DNA of 64,000 bases from Penicillus capitatus (taxonomy: Eukaryota; Chlorophyta), in NCBI GenBank assembly GCA_965649825.1, contig OZ287696.1, forward strand, positions 806,001 through 870,000, in the 5' to 3' direction. Under the pieces are notes generated by a model. The model did no database searches. It was not told where the DNA came from and saw only the letters and a program-made list of their open reading frames with translations. Of the stretch, positions 45,639 through 56,044 are shown piece after piece; the first letter of the stretch is position 1; each line of letters begins with the position of its first letter. The position numbers were made by a program, and so were the translations under genes.

Positions 45639-48029
45639 CGGTGCGGCAGAAACGCGAAACCAATACTCCGTGCACGACTATTGTGAAACCCGGCAAGTGG
45701 CGTTGCCGCTGTCTGACCAAAGACTGGTTTGGACGGACGGGAAGACGAATGAACCAAGCGCTGCCAGGCCGCGTCGTAAAAAGCATCTTCGATTGCATGG
45801 AGAAGACGCGCCGAAGCTCTGCCAGCCACGAATGCATCGCCCGACGTAATCGAATGCGGCGTGGACGGCAGACAAACTGCCGAGATGTGCCTCTATGGAC
45901 CACCAGGAGATCACTCCGTGCTTGTCTGTCCGAATGCATCAGGTAACGATGACGGCAACGCGCTGCTCGTCATCGACTGCCAGAGGCCGCGAGAAGAAAG
46001 AATCCTCGAGCAGGTTACACCCGCTGGATGGACAACGCGGGGTGTGGCTTCGCTGAAGGAAGGGGGCGTGAATCGGCCTCTGCAGGAGGCGCGTCAGCTG
46101 TTCGGGAGGCCATGGATAGCGTCTATTGAAACGGACGCGTCGAACGAAGCGCTGCAGAGTTCGGACGGAAGGACGGACGACCTCTTAGCTGCCTAGAAAT
46201 CCACCGTGCTGCGTGGCTATGGTTGGTCAGTCGCCAACGAGGCGTCATCGGCTCGTAGCTTACAGGTGAGATTGGGCAGCATATGTCGGCGGAGTTGCTC
46301 TGGCGATCGCCTGTGATCAGGAAGAGCCGGAGACGCATTGCCGACGACTGAGAAGAAATGGACTGACGTCCACGATCGAGACGGGTGGGGATTCTGGTCC
46401 CGGAGCAGAGATCTCATCGTAGACATTGCGATAAAGACGAGAAGCGAGACGTGTCTATGAATGCCTTCGTGCAACAAGTCTGTCCCACTGTTGAGAGGAT
46501 GATGGACTGACAATGATACCTCCTTCCACTTACCGCTGCTCCTTTGCGTTGTCGATGCGACACTGATGAGCCTGTCGACCAAGTTCTCTTCTTGTCATGC
46601 TGTGTGTCCGTGCCGTGGGTGGATGTTCCTTTTGACATGTGTCGTTGTTCTGTGTAGCACAACATTTCATGACGTTCGAACTTCATTCATGGAAGGACGA
46701 TGTGTCCGAAACGCCTCTCCCACGAACTGCGTCGTATCCGGCCAGCATGCAGTCATGTGTGTCTGGGAATTCACACTCTGATGATAGCGGTGCTTGTCGC
46801 ATGACGTGCATCACCACTTGTCAAGGCGATAGCGTCTGCAGCGGACACCAAGTGTGAGAATGCCGGAGGATTCTTCCTCGAACGAGTGGCGTTGTAAAGA
46901 GCGATCGCATCGGCGGAGGGCAATGCACAACCAGTGACTCTGGTCGGCAGTTTAGCTGCAGGCGGCAGAAACCTTCGACGGGGTGGACCTGAGCAGACGT
47001 TGGTTTCTCCCCAAATAGCCTCGTCCACGAAGGTAGGAAGAGAATTCACGGAAAGCCTTCACTGGGCATGACCACTCGTTCAGCGTCCTCGCACTGGCAG
47101 CCGGTTCGATGACTGCAGCGTCGACTGCCGACGACAGCAGACTCCATTTGGCCTCTCTAACGTTTTCGCACATATCCTTTCGGCCGGAGAAAGAAATCTG
47201 GCCGCCCCAGCTGCAGTCTTTACTTGATCGTGGTTGTCCGCGCCGCCTGCCATCCGGTTTGCGTTCGACGTTCTTGTCTTGTCAAAAGCACCACAGACAG
47301 ATCCAGATCTCTGGAAGCAATCTTTCACAAACTCTGACGCTTCTTCGCAGTGTTCGGTGAAAACAAGTCGCCGATGGCTTCACAGACAGAAGATCCTGCT
47401 CGGTAATGTAAAACGCGATTGGCTTTCGTTGGCCGGAGCGAGCGGCGACTTCCGAAACACACGACGCCGAAAGCGAGCGTGAACGGAGACCACGGTTCCG
47501 GTTGTCGTCTGGCTGCCGCAGATGGCCGGCAGTTCTGTGCTGCTTCCTTCCATGTCCGAGGGAGTTAAACCACCGACAACTCCCGAAACAGATTCGCGTT
47601 ACACTGTCGAGAAACGCTCTCGCGGCCGCATTCTCCGATATAGCGTCCGAAACAGACAGCCGACATGACAAAGAGCGCTCGCCGCCTCTGCCATAGAGAA
47701 CGCCTGCCTCATCGCTCCGCTCAGGCAAAGCAGAGCCGATTCGAACGGTTCGCCGTTCGGAGATTCGCCACAGAACAGCCGCGGAAACGCTTGCGAGTTA
47801 CACCTAGAGGAGAGAATGCGAACAAACTGCAAAAAAAAACTTGCCTGTAAAACACATTCCAGAGCAGCCAAGAGCGCTCTCCCGTTCGCGTTGCGCATAC
47901 CGGCGACAGTATCCTGCGTTTCTGGCCGTCTGGCGGCCAGTTCTCTGTCCGGCGGCGCATGCAGGCGCCGCCAAACGGCGACAGTTCCGATCCTCCGTTC
48001 GCCGCCGCGGCGCGGCAACCGAGGCGGCC
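45639..48029. other. Mirror of 15.84-18.22 kb; broken zinc-finger fragment
   Basis: Contains the plus-strand frame 45,861-46,196 (unknown) and the right-arm copy of the possible BED-like finger on the minus strand. A TGA at 46,813-46,811 replaces the glycine codon after the key tryptophan. The rest is unannotated upstream sequence of the proline-rich gene. No RNA gene seen. Confidence 0.3.
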
Positions 48030-48036
48030 TATAAAG
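48030..48036 (+). promoter_or_regulatory. TATA-like box of the proline-rich gene (copy C)
   Basis: TATAAAG 77 bp upstream of the ATG at 48,113, same as copy A. Confidence 0.45.
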
Positions 48037-48112
48037 GTCCTGTCGCAGGCCCTTCCGCACTCGAGTTTCCGAGTTTTGCTGCCTGTTTTTCCAGCGAGCG
48101 ACTTGCGACGAC

Positions 48113-49339
48113 ATGGCTGACACCAGAATGACGACGGAGGAAGACTACGGCTACCCCGGGAAGCCGTAAGTCCTGCACTCATGCTGCGACGCGCCACGCG
48201 CCGCGGAGCTCTTCGTTCTCTGCGTGGACGCTCTGCACGCACATGCATGCGCCTCGCTCTCTTACCTGCTTTCTGTGTTTGCTTCGTGTGCCCGAGCCTG
48301 TCTTCTGTGGCCACGATAGGTCACACTGCTGACGCAGTAACGCTCTCTGAGTGTTCTAGGTTCTCAGAGGTGACGCTGGGAGAGGTACGGGGCAACAATC
48401 CGCCCAGAGCGTTCCGCAACATGGGGACGGCCGAGCGTGAGCAGTTGTTCTGGGCCTTAAAGGCCCAGACGACTGCTCAGAGGGGCCAGGATCTGCTTCG
48501 GCAGCAGGCCCCTCCTGTTCGGTTCGGCCCCAATAGGGGCCAAACCGAGCAGCCTCGGCAGGGACGGCGGGCGAGGGTCCTCTCCGCCGAGCAGCGGAGA
48601 GAGCGACTGGCCCAAGAGGGCCAGTCCTCCATGGACATCGGAGGTGGAGAGGTAAGCAAACCTCTCTTTTGTCCGAGATCTCCTAACAGGTCTGTGTTCT
48701 GTAGGCACACCTACAGCCACCTGCGTGCAATCCACCTCCGACCTCGCAGCCGCCTATCCTTCGGCATCCACGTCTCCGCCGCCTGCACAGCCTCCCTCCT
48801 CACGGCCTAGCCAGCCGCCACCAGCCACATCGCAGCCGTCTCCTGCAATGCCGCCGCCGGCCACACAGCCGCCTGCTGCCATAGCGCAGCCCACCCAGCC
48901 TCATGCCTCGATGGAGTGGTCCCCGTCCCCGTCTCCTGCTCCACAGCCAACACTTTCCACTCCCTCTCCACAGCCTGATAGGCCTCCTCTCTTCCCCCCG
49001 CGACCTCAAGTTTACTGTATTCCTGCCTCCCCTCCTCCCCTCATTCCTTCTCGCCCCTTCTTTCTCTCCCTCCCTTCCTCCCGTCCGCCAATTTGGCCAC
49101 GGGTCTTTAAATACTCCCTCCGACACCCTATCTTTCCTCCCCGTCCTTACCTTTTTTCTGTCCCTTCTCATCCTCCTCCTTTCCCTCCACGCCCCTCGTT
49201 AATCTCCTTCCACGCCCATCCAGGTGCTATCCCGCCACGCCCATCCTTTCTCTCCGGCGAATGTGTAAGTCTCATCCTTTCCTATTCTCTCTTATTGTTG
49301 ATTTTTGTGTAGGTTTTCATCCCGGATTTTTCTCTGTGA
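48113..49339 (+). pseudogene. Proline-rich four-exon gene, copy C (frameshifted)
   Basis: Exons 48,113-48,165, 48,360-48,651, 48,705-49,264 and 49,313-49,339, with the same splice sites as copy B. Exon 3 has lost one base near 48,765 (CCGCCTATCC against CCGCCGTATCC in copy A), changing the frame of the proline-rich part. Translation would switch to an Arg/His/Leu-rich frame and stop early. Further downstream this copy keeps the PPLIPSRPFF frame used by copy B, which copy A has lost. Confidence 0.6.
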
Positions 49340-49426
49340 GGGAGGGGCATTTTTTCCACTTTGGTTGCTGTTTTCCCGGGGGTAGGAAAAAATTTAAAAA
49401 GAAATAAAAATTTTTCTTTTCACACG

Positions 49427-49521
49427 TATCACACTTTTTCTGTGTGATATTTTTTTGAAAAAAAAAACTAAAAAAACAAAAAAAAATAAATAATGAGGTC
49501 ACACTCTGGAAAGTGTGACCT
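49427..49521. terminator. Pair of 3' hairpins, copy C
   Basis: TATCACAC/GTGTGATA (49,427-49,450; slightly shortened) and AGGTCACACT/AGTGTGACCT (49,496-49,521), downstream of the gene on its own strand. An ATAAATAA stretch precedes the second stem and could act as a polyadenylation signal. Confidence 0.5.
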
Positions 49522-49609
49522 AAAAATGAAAAAAAATAAAAAGTTATGGGGCTGTTTTCTGTTTTTGCCGTTTTCCTGCCAATTCACCTTCGCTTTGTTG
49601 TGGTTGGCT

Positions 49610-50330
49610 TGTTCATGGTTATCCTGGCTGTGGAGATTTGAGTGTTTTTGATGTCTTACTGTGGGTGGAGATTGTGGTCGTGTGAACAGTTACTTTGCTG
49701 CACGGAGGCTGTGGCTGTTTGAGTTCTTGTTGTACACCATTGAGGTGTCTTGGTTCTGCTTGCTGACTTGATCGTTCGAGGCTGTTATCGACCGATTTGT
49801 TACTTTGCTGCGCATGGAGACTGTCATGATTCTAGCTAACGTTTGTTGTGGACTGAGGCCGCTGTCGTCTGCTTTGCTGTTTTGCCGCTGGAGCTTTTTA
49901 TGGTTTGCTCTACTTTCTAGCTGTCTTTGAAGCTGTCATTATTCCACTGACGTTTTGCTGTGGACGGAGGCTGTCGTTTGACTTGCGATCTTGCTGTGCC
50001 TTGAGGCTGTCATTGTCAGATCTCTTACTTTCCTGCATGGAGGCTGTCGTCCGATCCACTAACTCATTGTGGATGAAAGCTGTCATGGTCTGGTTTGCTA
50101 TTTTGCTGCATGGAGGCTGTTTTGCTCGATTTGTGGTGTTGGCCCTGCCTGCTGTCTTGATCTTTGTGGTTGTCATGGTTCTATTTGCCGTTCACTACCT
50201 GGAGGCTGCTGTTTCCTGCTATTTGTTCTGCCGTGAATGGAGGCTGGAGTGTCCTGTTTGCATGTGCTGCTGAAAGAAAGCCCTTTCCTCTTCTCGATTT
50301 TCTGTCCCAGTATTACATGCTGCAAGACGA
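49610..50330. repeat. Degenerate minisatellite, copy C
   Basis: Reverse complement of the copy-A minisatellite (coordinates add to 63,786). The core reads TTTGCTGCATGGAGGCTGTC on the plus strand. The hydrophobic frame across it comes from the repeat. Confidence 0.8.
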
Positions 50331-52960
50331 GACAAATGGAATGTCGTCTTAAACGCTACAACGAGAAAGTGCTATTCGGACTGTGTCCAATGACATGAAT
50401 AAAGTGAGTCGTTCTTTGTTCACTTTCAGATCCCCGACTGATTTGCCAATGTAGACTGGTCATAAGAAGCAAACAAGTTTGCATAGACTTTGGTCTTTCG
50501 GAAGCCGTGAAGCATTCTTTGGAATTCTGTTGGAATCTGAACCTCGTTTCTGTTTATCAGTGAATGGACAGCTGCGAATCACAATGACCGAGAAAGCATT
50601 GAGCGTGACAAAGGACCGCATGGATTACAGCACACTTACCGACAAAGGAGAGTGAAGAGATCTGTGCTGAATGGATGTGAAGAGAGGCTGTCTTTCGAAC
50701 ATAGGCTCTATTCTGGAACACACCTCTGGCTGCTGAACGACCGACATGGACAGTTATTCGTTGAATCCTTTACAGTAAGGCCTGTCGTGTTTTCTGAATG
50801 CGTTTTGAGTTAGCTAACACAGAGAATGTTCAAAGCAAGGATCCGGTTTGTGCACTTGCAAGACATGAAGAACTTCATAACAAGAGGATCCAGTCGAGCG
50901 AGCATGTGATCACACATCTGCAGAAGAGAGCAAGATACCTGGTATTGAGAAGCGATCTTAAGGCGAAGCAGAACCGGTCTTCACTGCATGAGGCTGGAGT
51001 AGATTTCGCCGACGTGTTTCGGGATCGAGCGAGATGCATGGAAACGTTCGTCTACATGCAGCTGACGCTCTTCAACAACTGAAGCTTTGGTATTTGATAG
51101 CGTGCCTGGATCGATTGAGCTCGAGTTGAGATCTATCAGGGACCGAAGCCTGTTCTGCCCCGAGGACATCATGAGCGACCAGAATCCGTTGTGCTGACCT
51201 GTGTCGAGTACAACCAAGAAATCTGGAGAGCATGTTCGCAGAGTCTGCCTTGAGTCATCCTTGACTCTCTCCGAGGAAACAGAAACCAGCTGCTCAAGAT
51301 CAGAACCAGAAGAGCAGTCGATCTCGTCGGGACCCATGAAATCTGGCATCATGCACGGAGGCGTCCACCTGAGGACAACGCGCGCAGTTTGCTTGACGTA
51401 CCGGGCATTCAGCACTCCGCGGAGAAACTGGGTCGCTTTTGGGAGTGGTCTCTGCGAGGACACGCCTTACCCCAGTTTGAAGATGTCACGCTCCCTCAGA
51501 GAGTTCCTTTGTGTGACCGACGCGAGAGATCTTATGATAAAATCTGGAAAGGACGTTCGGAGAAGACTGCCAGAGTCATCCTTGATCCTCTCAGAGAATG
51601 CGAATAAAATCCATCTGACTGCCAAGACGAGTACGTGAGATTTGATCTGGCTGGGACGCAAGGAACCCAGCTGATGCACAGTCGCATCCATCCAAGGAAA
51701 ACAGGACGTTCCTTCCGGCGACAATGGCATTCTGCACCTTGCAGAGGAGGTGAATTGCATTTGGAGTGAGTGACCTTGCAACAACAAGCATTCCGCCAGC
51801 CGGTTTGAAGATGTCACACTTCTCTGAACTTGCCTGTGTGATTGTCATGAAAGCTCTTCGCAAAAGATTCTGGAAATCACGACTAAAAAGCCTCTCAGAG
51901 TCACTCTTGATGTTCTCGGAAAACGTAAAACGACAACCGTCTGTTCAAAATTGCCAAGATGAAGCAGTGGCTCTTGCCAGAGCGTAAGGAATCCGGTTGA
52001 TCCATGGAAGGATGCATCCAAGTGAAACAAGCGCAGTTTATTCGGCATCACGGGTGTCCAGACCCGGTCAGAGCTGGATTGACTTCCGAGAGAGCGCTGC
52101 AAGAGAAAGCATTTCGGCAGTCTGGAGATGCTACACCTGCCGAGAATTCAATGTGTGCTGACTGGCAGGCAGAGAGTCCTTTCGAATGCTTATGCAAGTG
52201 TATCTCAATAAGCCTTGATGAAATGACGACAATTCTCTACCCACAGGTGAGGTCATTGAAACGACTCTCATGGTTGAATGATGTTTTCCAGGCCCTTTCA
52301 AAGATAGGGGTACTGTTGTCGAGGAAGATGGCCATGCCTCTATCAAGGCAAGATAACAGGCACATCAAGCGTCGAAGCAAAGCGGGTGGCATGATGGCAC
52401 TGTGGTACTTCATGAATGGCAGGTGAAGCTTCGTATGGATATGACCACCAAAGCACACTGACAGAATCTACACTAGCCGTATATCCATGCTCGAATGCCC
52501 AGACGCCCAGAAGAAAACGTACCACCCTCAATGAGGTCATACTTTAAGTCTTAGTGCTCGTTTGATGATGTTCTGACAGACAGTGGAAGAAAGTCTGCCA
52601 AAAAGTGGCGCAACGCATTCAACTGGGATAAGTGATGAAACCCAGCCCAGTCAGGGCTTTTCTGCCAGATGACGATACGTTGTTCACTTGACTGCCGACA
52701 GCCTGCAGCGGACTGGACATCTTTCCCCACTACCGATACCACTGGAAAGGAGATGCCGATCTGTGTACAAAGCGAATCGTCAACGAAACCTGTTGTGGAT
52801 CAAGACTGCAGAAACCAGTGAGGTCTTAGACTGTTTCAGACATCAACAGTGCCTACTCAAAGGATGCAACCTACAGGTTAGCCATTTATCACTCCCTCTC
52901 CTGTCTAAACGATGTCACAGTCCATGTGCATTAGACGGATCATTATTCTCTGTACACCCA
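50331..52960. repeat. Composite module, copy C
   Basis: Reverse complement of 10,840-13,450 with the same internal ~320-bp repeats and no gene. It ends abruptly at the deletion junction near 52,960. Confidence 0.6.
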
Positions 52961-55074
52961 GACGCTCTGACTCGGGAACTTCGGCGACGTCATCGAAGGA
53001 ATATCGCGACGACTGTGGGGCAGGTCAGAGATTCGGCAGCGGATACGGCGAGTGAAAACGGACCTTCGGCTGAACCATGACACCGTCGTCATCGACGGCG
53101 CCAACGTCGCAGGATACCGCCGTGAAGAGCCTGGCGAAATCTCTCGAGAATCGTTTCAGGTTGAACGGCATCGCCGATAATATCCTGGCCGTCGTGGTCG
53201 AAAGAGCAGCGGCGGAGAAACCCGTCGTCGCCCGTGTTCTCACGGCAGTTACAGATTCCATCACCTCCCGCAGCGAAGTAGTGACCTATCCCACTCTCCT
53301 GAGCGGACTGATCGCAGCGCGAGCGACAAGGCGCAGGTAGTCCACTGCGACTGCGTGATGCATCCGGGTCGGAGACAGAGAGAAGAAGTTGTCGGCGCAG
53401 GACCACTGTCACGCCGTAAACGTTGCCAGGTACGTTCTAAGATTGAGATAGTCGACAGTAGAGGCCCTTTTGAAGCACTCACGTCGTGGACTCGAAGCCG
53501 CATCACCAGTTCGTAACTGCACCGTCGATTCTCATGGCATGTCAGCCTTCTCTATCGATTTGAAGTACCCCTGCGGGGGATGAAGTGAAGCCCCTACTTC
53601 CTCGAGACAGCACTCGGAAGTGAACAGCGTACCCTTGCATCGAGATCACCGACCGTCTTTCCCTCATCCTGACAGGCAACTTATTCCCTACTGCCACATC
53701 CGGGATCGATGAGCAAAGGTTTCCGTTGCTATACTGCTTTCGACTGTCAAAGTGTTCTTGATCCGATGCGATGCACATCGCACATCCGGCTCTGCTGGGC
53801 TGGCCTTCCTTTCTTTGTATTGAACCTCACCATGTCTCCCTGTCTCCGTGCTTTGTGGGACGGATGGAAGGAGACTCCTTTAAGTATGAAACCTATGACT
53901 TGAAGACGTGCTAATCAGATCGTCTCGAAGGAGGGCGGTCAGAGAGCCAGGAATACGAGGTTGTCTCTCACGGTGCTTGAGCGAAATCGGATCTTGTGAC
54001 GTTTGATCGCGGCTCCTTCTTACACTTCTGCAGAATGTTCAGTGACGTGGCCCACGGCCAGAGAGAGACACACATTGTATCATACCTGCCTTAGATGCGC
54101 ACAGATGAGTCACTCGAGCGACTCCGTCCAATACCGAGTCCCACTACTCACATTGACTACTCGCGATCTCAAAGTGGACAACATCTGACGTAGGCAGGGT
54201 ACATCCAGTCGACGCACAAGCGTGTTTGCGCTTCTCCTCTGTGACGAAGGTAGGTGCGGGAGATCCATTCACCATGAAACGCCGTAACCTTGCATCACTT
54301 TGCGACGTTCGTTCACCTGACATGTGAACCTCAGCCGACACTGTTCTTCTCAGGAGGACCGTCAGACATGTATGTAGCTGAACCATTGGAACAGGACAAT
54401 TCACACTAAAAAAGATGCATGGCGCAGACACCTATGGGCTGTTATCTTGTCGCATGTGCGGTACATGTGATAGCAGCGCGTCTTTCACGGAACCATGACT
54501 TCGTTGAAGACTCTGCGTTAGTGACCATCAACAGCAAAACAACGTACTCCACCGACATTGTTTTCATACTGTTAGAAACGGGGAGAACAGTAGGACCACA
54601 CCTAGATTATCCCCTTTCAGACGCAAGGGTCCAGGAGGCCTGTGTATCTTTAACGAATCTTGCGACAAACGAAGGGGCAAGCATTGCTTCACAAGATCCT
54701 CTCGCCAGCTCTGTCGGGTGACCTGTCAGCCGAGCAGTAGATTACTTGAAAGACGGGCTCGGTATAGAATTTCAAGTGCATGATAATCTGTGGGACACGA
54801 CAGAAGGTCAAATGGCCGCGATAGACGCAGGTAGAGACACACCTGATTGAGAGAAATCCCGACAGAGACGCAAGAGAAGAGTGCGGCGATGACTTTCGCT
54901 GCAACGCTGTCGCTTAACATGGTTGCGTAACGCACGTGCTGAGTTGAAAATTGATTAACAATGGATGATGCGTCTGAACAGATGTCACATCGAAAAGAAC
55001 GACATGTTTAACAGCTGTCGCATCAGAAAGAACGACATGTTTAACATACACACAAATCAGTAACATCTCACACA
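52961..55074. other. Mirror of 1.73-3.84 kb; no gene supported
   Basis: Left and right coordinates add to 56,800. The frames present (for example 53,077-53,340 and 54,419-54,721, plus) are unrecognised. A short kinase-like piece occurs at about 54,697-54,725 (minus), as in copies A and B. A copy-C-specific repeat of a roughly 30-bp unit (AAAGAACGACATGTTTAACA) sits at about 54,995-55,042. Confidence 0.4.
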
Positions 55075-55515
55075 TCATGTCACAATTAGGAAACAGACTA
55101 GAGCGTTCGTTGGATCCTCTGTCTCACCCAATCCTGTCAAACTCGATTCTGAAGCAGGAACAAGATAGAGAGTGATGTTGAATTCATGGAGATGCACAAC
55201 ACCAGCGGCTTCGCGTTCCTTGAGATGGCTCAGGAGTTTATGAAAGAGGCGATTGGGTGCAGTGGGAGTGATGTAGAAGAAATAATGCTCGAGATCTTTG
55301 ATCTTTGGACCTTCAGCCATTCCGAAAACCGACGTCATGGGAGCTCTTGATTCAATTGTGCGTCGAGGAGGTAATGGAATGGGGCATTCTGCAATGGCAC
55401 CAGCGGCTTCGCATTCACGGAAGAAGATTTTGCCACTCCATGCATCGTCTGGAGGTTGCTGAGGGATGCTTGGCTGGGCCATTTGAGCAAGATTGTCAAC
55501 GGATGTCTTGTACAT
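55075..55515 (-). CDS. SPOC-like domain protein or exon (copy C, intact)
   Basis: 146 residues from ATG 55,515, though the frame is open upstream and the true start may lie in another exon. Residues about 26-146 follow the SPOC fold pattern: W26-SGKIFF opening strand, PIPLPPRRTIESR, a helix with IKDLEHYFF, an ITPTAPNRLFHKLLSHLKER helix pair, AAGVVHL, a LYLVPASE strand and a closing CFLIVT strand. SPOC domains (Spen, FPA, PHF3 families) bind phosphorylated partners and act in transcription and RNA processing. The preceding QPSIPQQPPDD segment also occurs in the repeat protein at position 1 (as QPNIPQQPVD), so this may be the C-terminal exon of that gene. Copies A and B are broken. Confidence 0.5.
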   Translation of the reverse strand: MYKTSVDNLAQMAQPSIPQQPPDDAWSGKIFFRECEAAGAIAECPIPLPPRRTIESRAPMTSVFGMAEGPKIKDLEHYFFYITPTAPNRLFHKLLSHLKEREAAGVVHLHEFNITLYLVPASESSLTGLGETEDPTNALVCFLIVT

Positions 55516-55577
55516 TTCTTCCAGGGAGGCGAGATGAGGAAGACGACTCGGGTAGGCGTTGTTCCAGGCTTGGACTG

Positions 55578-55812
55578 TTATGCCATGTGCAGGACTGCGT
55601 CGATCTGCATCGAGGCAGATCGACGGCAGACTCGTGCACATGGCTGTAGCTATGGGCTGTAGCTATGGCATCTTGAGCCGCCTCCATGTGCAGGACTGCG
55701 TCGATCTGCATCGGGGCAGATCATCGGCAGTCTCATGCACATGGATGTAGCTACGTGCAGGACTGCGTCGATCTGCATCGAGGCAGATCGACGGCAGACT
55801 CATGTACATGCC
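55578..55812. repeat. Array of three ~60-nt hairpins (copy C)
   Basis: Units near 55,581-55,641, 55,684-55,744 and 55,756-55,812, reverse complement of the A and B arrays. The first is near-perfect (CCATGTGCA with TGCACATGG). The array separates the SPOC segment from the DEAQPGF repeat gene. Confidence 0.85.
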
Positions 55813-56042
55813 TCCTTCCAAGCATAATTTGGTATGCTTCATCTGTCATGGATTCTGGACGTTCTGATGCAGGACCGTGGATGCGGCTTTCTAGACGGCG
55901 CTTCACTGGAGTGACAAATCCAGGTTGGGCTTCATCTGACATGGATTCTGGACGTTCTGGGACAGAATTGTCAACGGGGCTTGATGGAATGTGCTTCACT
56001 AAAGTGACGAATCCAGGTTGGGCTTCATCCGGCATGGATTCT
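55813..56042 (-). other. In-phase DEAQPGF units downstream of the stop
   Basis: After the TAG at 56,047-56,045 the frame of the large repeat gene stays open through two more units and MTDEAYQIMLG until it runs into the hairpin array. It has the same layout as copy A after its TGA. It would be translated only by stop-codon readthrough or by splicing around the stop. Confidence 0.5.
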
Positions 56043-56044
56043 GG

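Larger units (their letters stand above)
41395..55812 (-). repeat. Right arm of large inverted duplication
   Basis: Reverse-complement partner of the left arm. It matches left-arm positions 22,464 down to about 1,140, with one 6,984-bp step near 52,960. There the right arm lacks the left-arm segment containing the kinase gene. Copies B and D read continuously across the left-arm point of this step, so the right arm is the deleted one. The inner edge lies in an intact aldo/keto reductase gene, which continues into unique sequence on the right. The right arm therefore looks like the ancestral gene context at its inner end and the derived one at its outer end. Confidence 0.9.

Noticed and set aside
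46560-46590. CTGATGAGCC near a short stem, resembling a hammerhead ribozyme core
   Set aside because: The required GAAA segment and flanking stem I/III are missing.
49905-50273. 122-residue hydrophobic, cysteine-rich frame
   Set aside because: It spans the minisatellite; the hydrophobic pattern comes from translating the repeat and changes between copies.
53078-53112. VVIDGANVAG, resembling an NYN/PIN-like ribonuclease motif
   Set aside because: The frame closes about 25 codons later and no further domain residues appear in the three frames or after plausible splicing.
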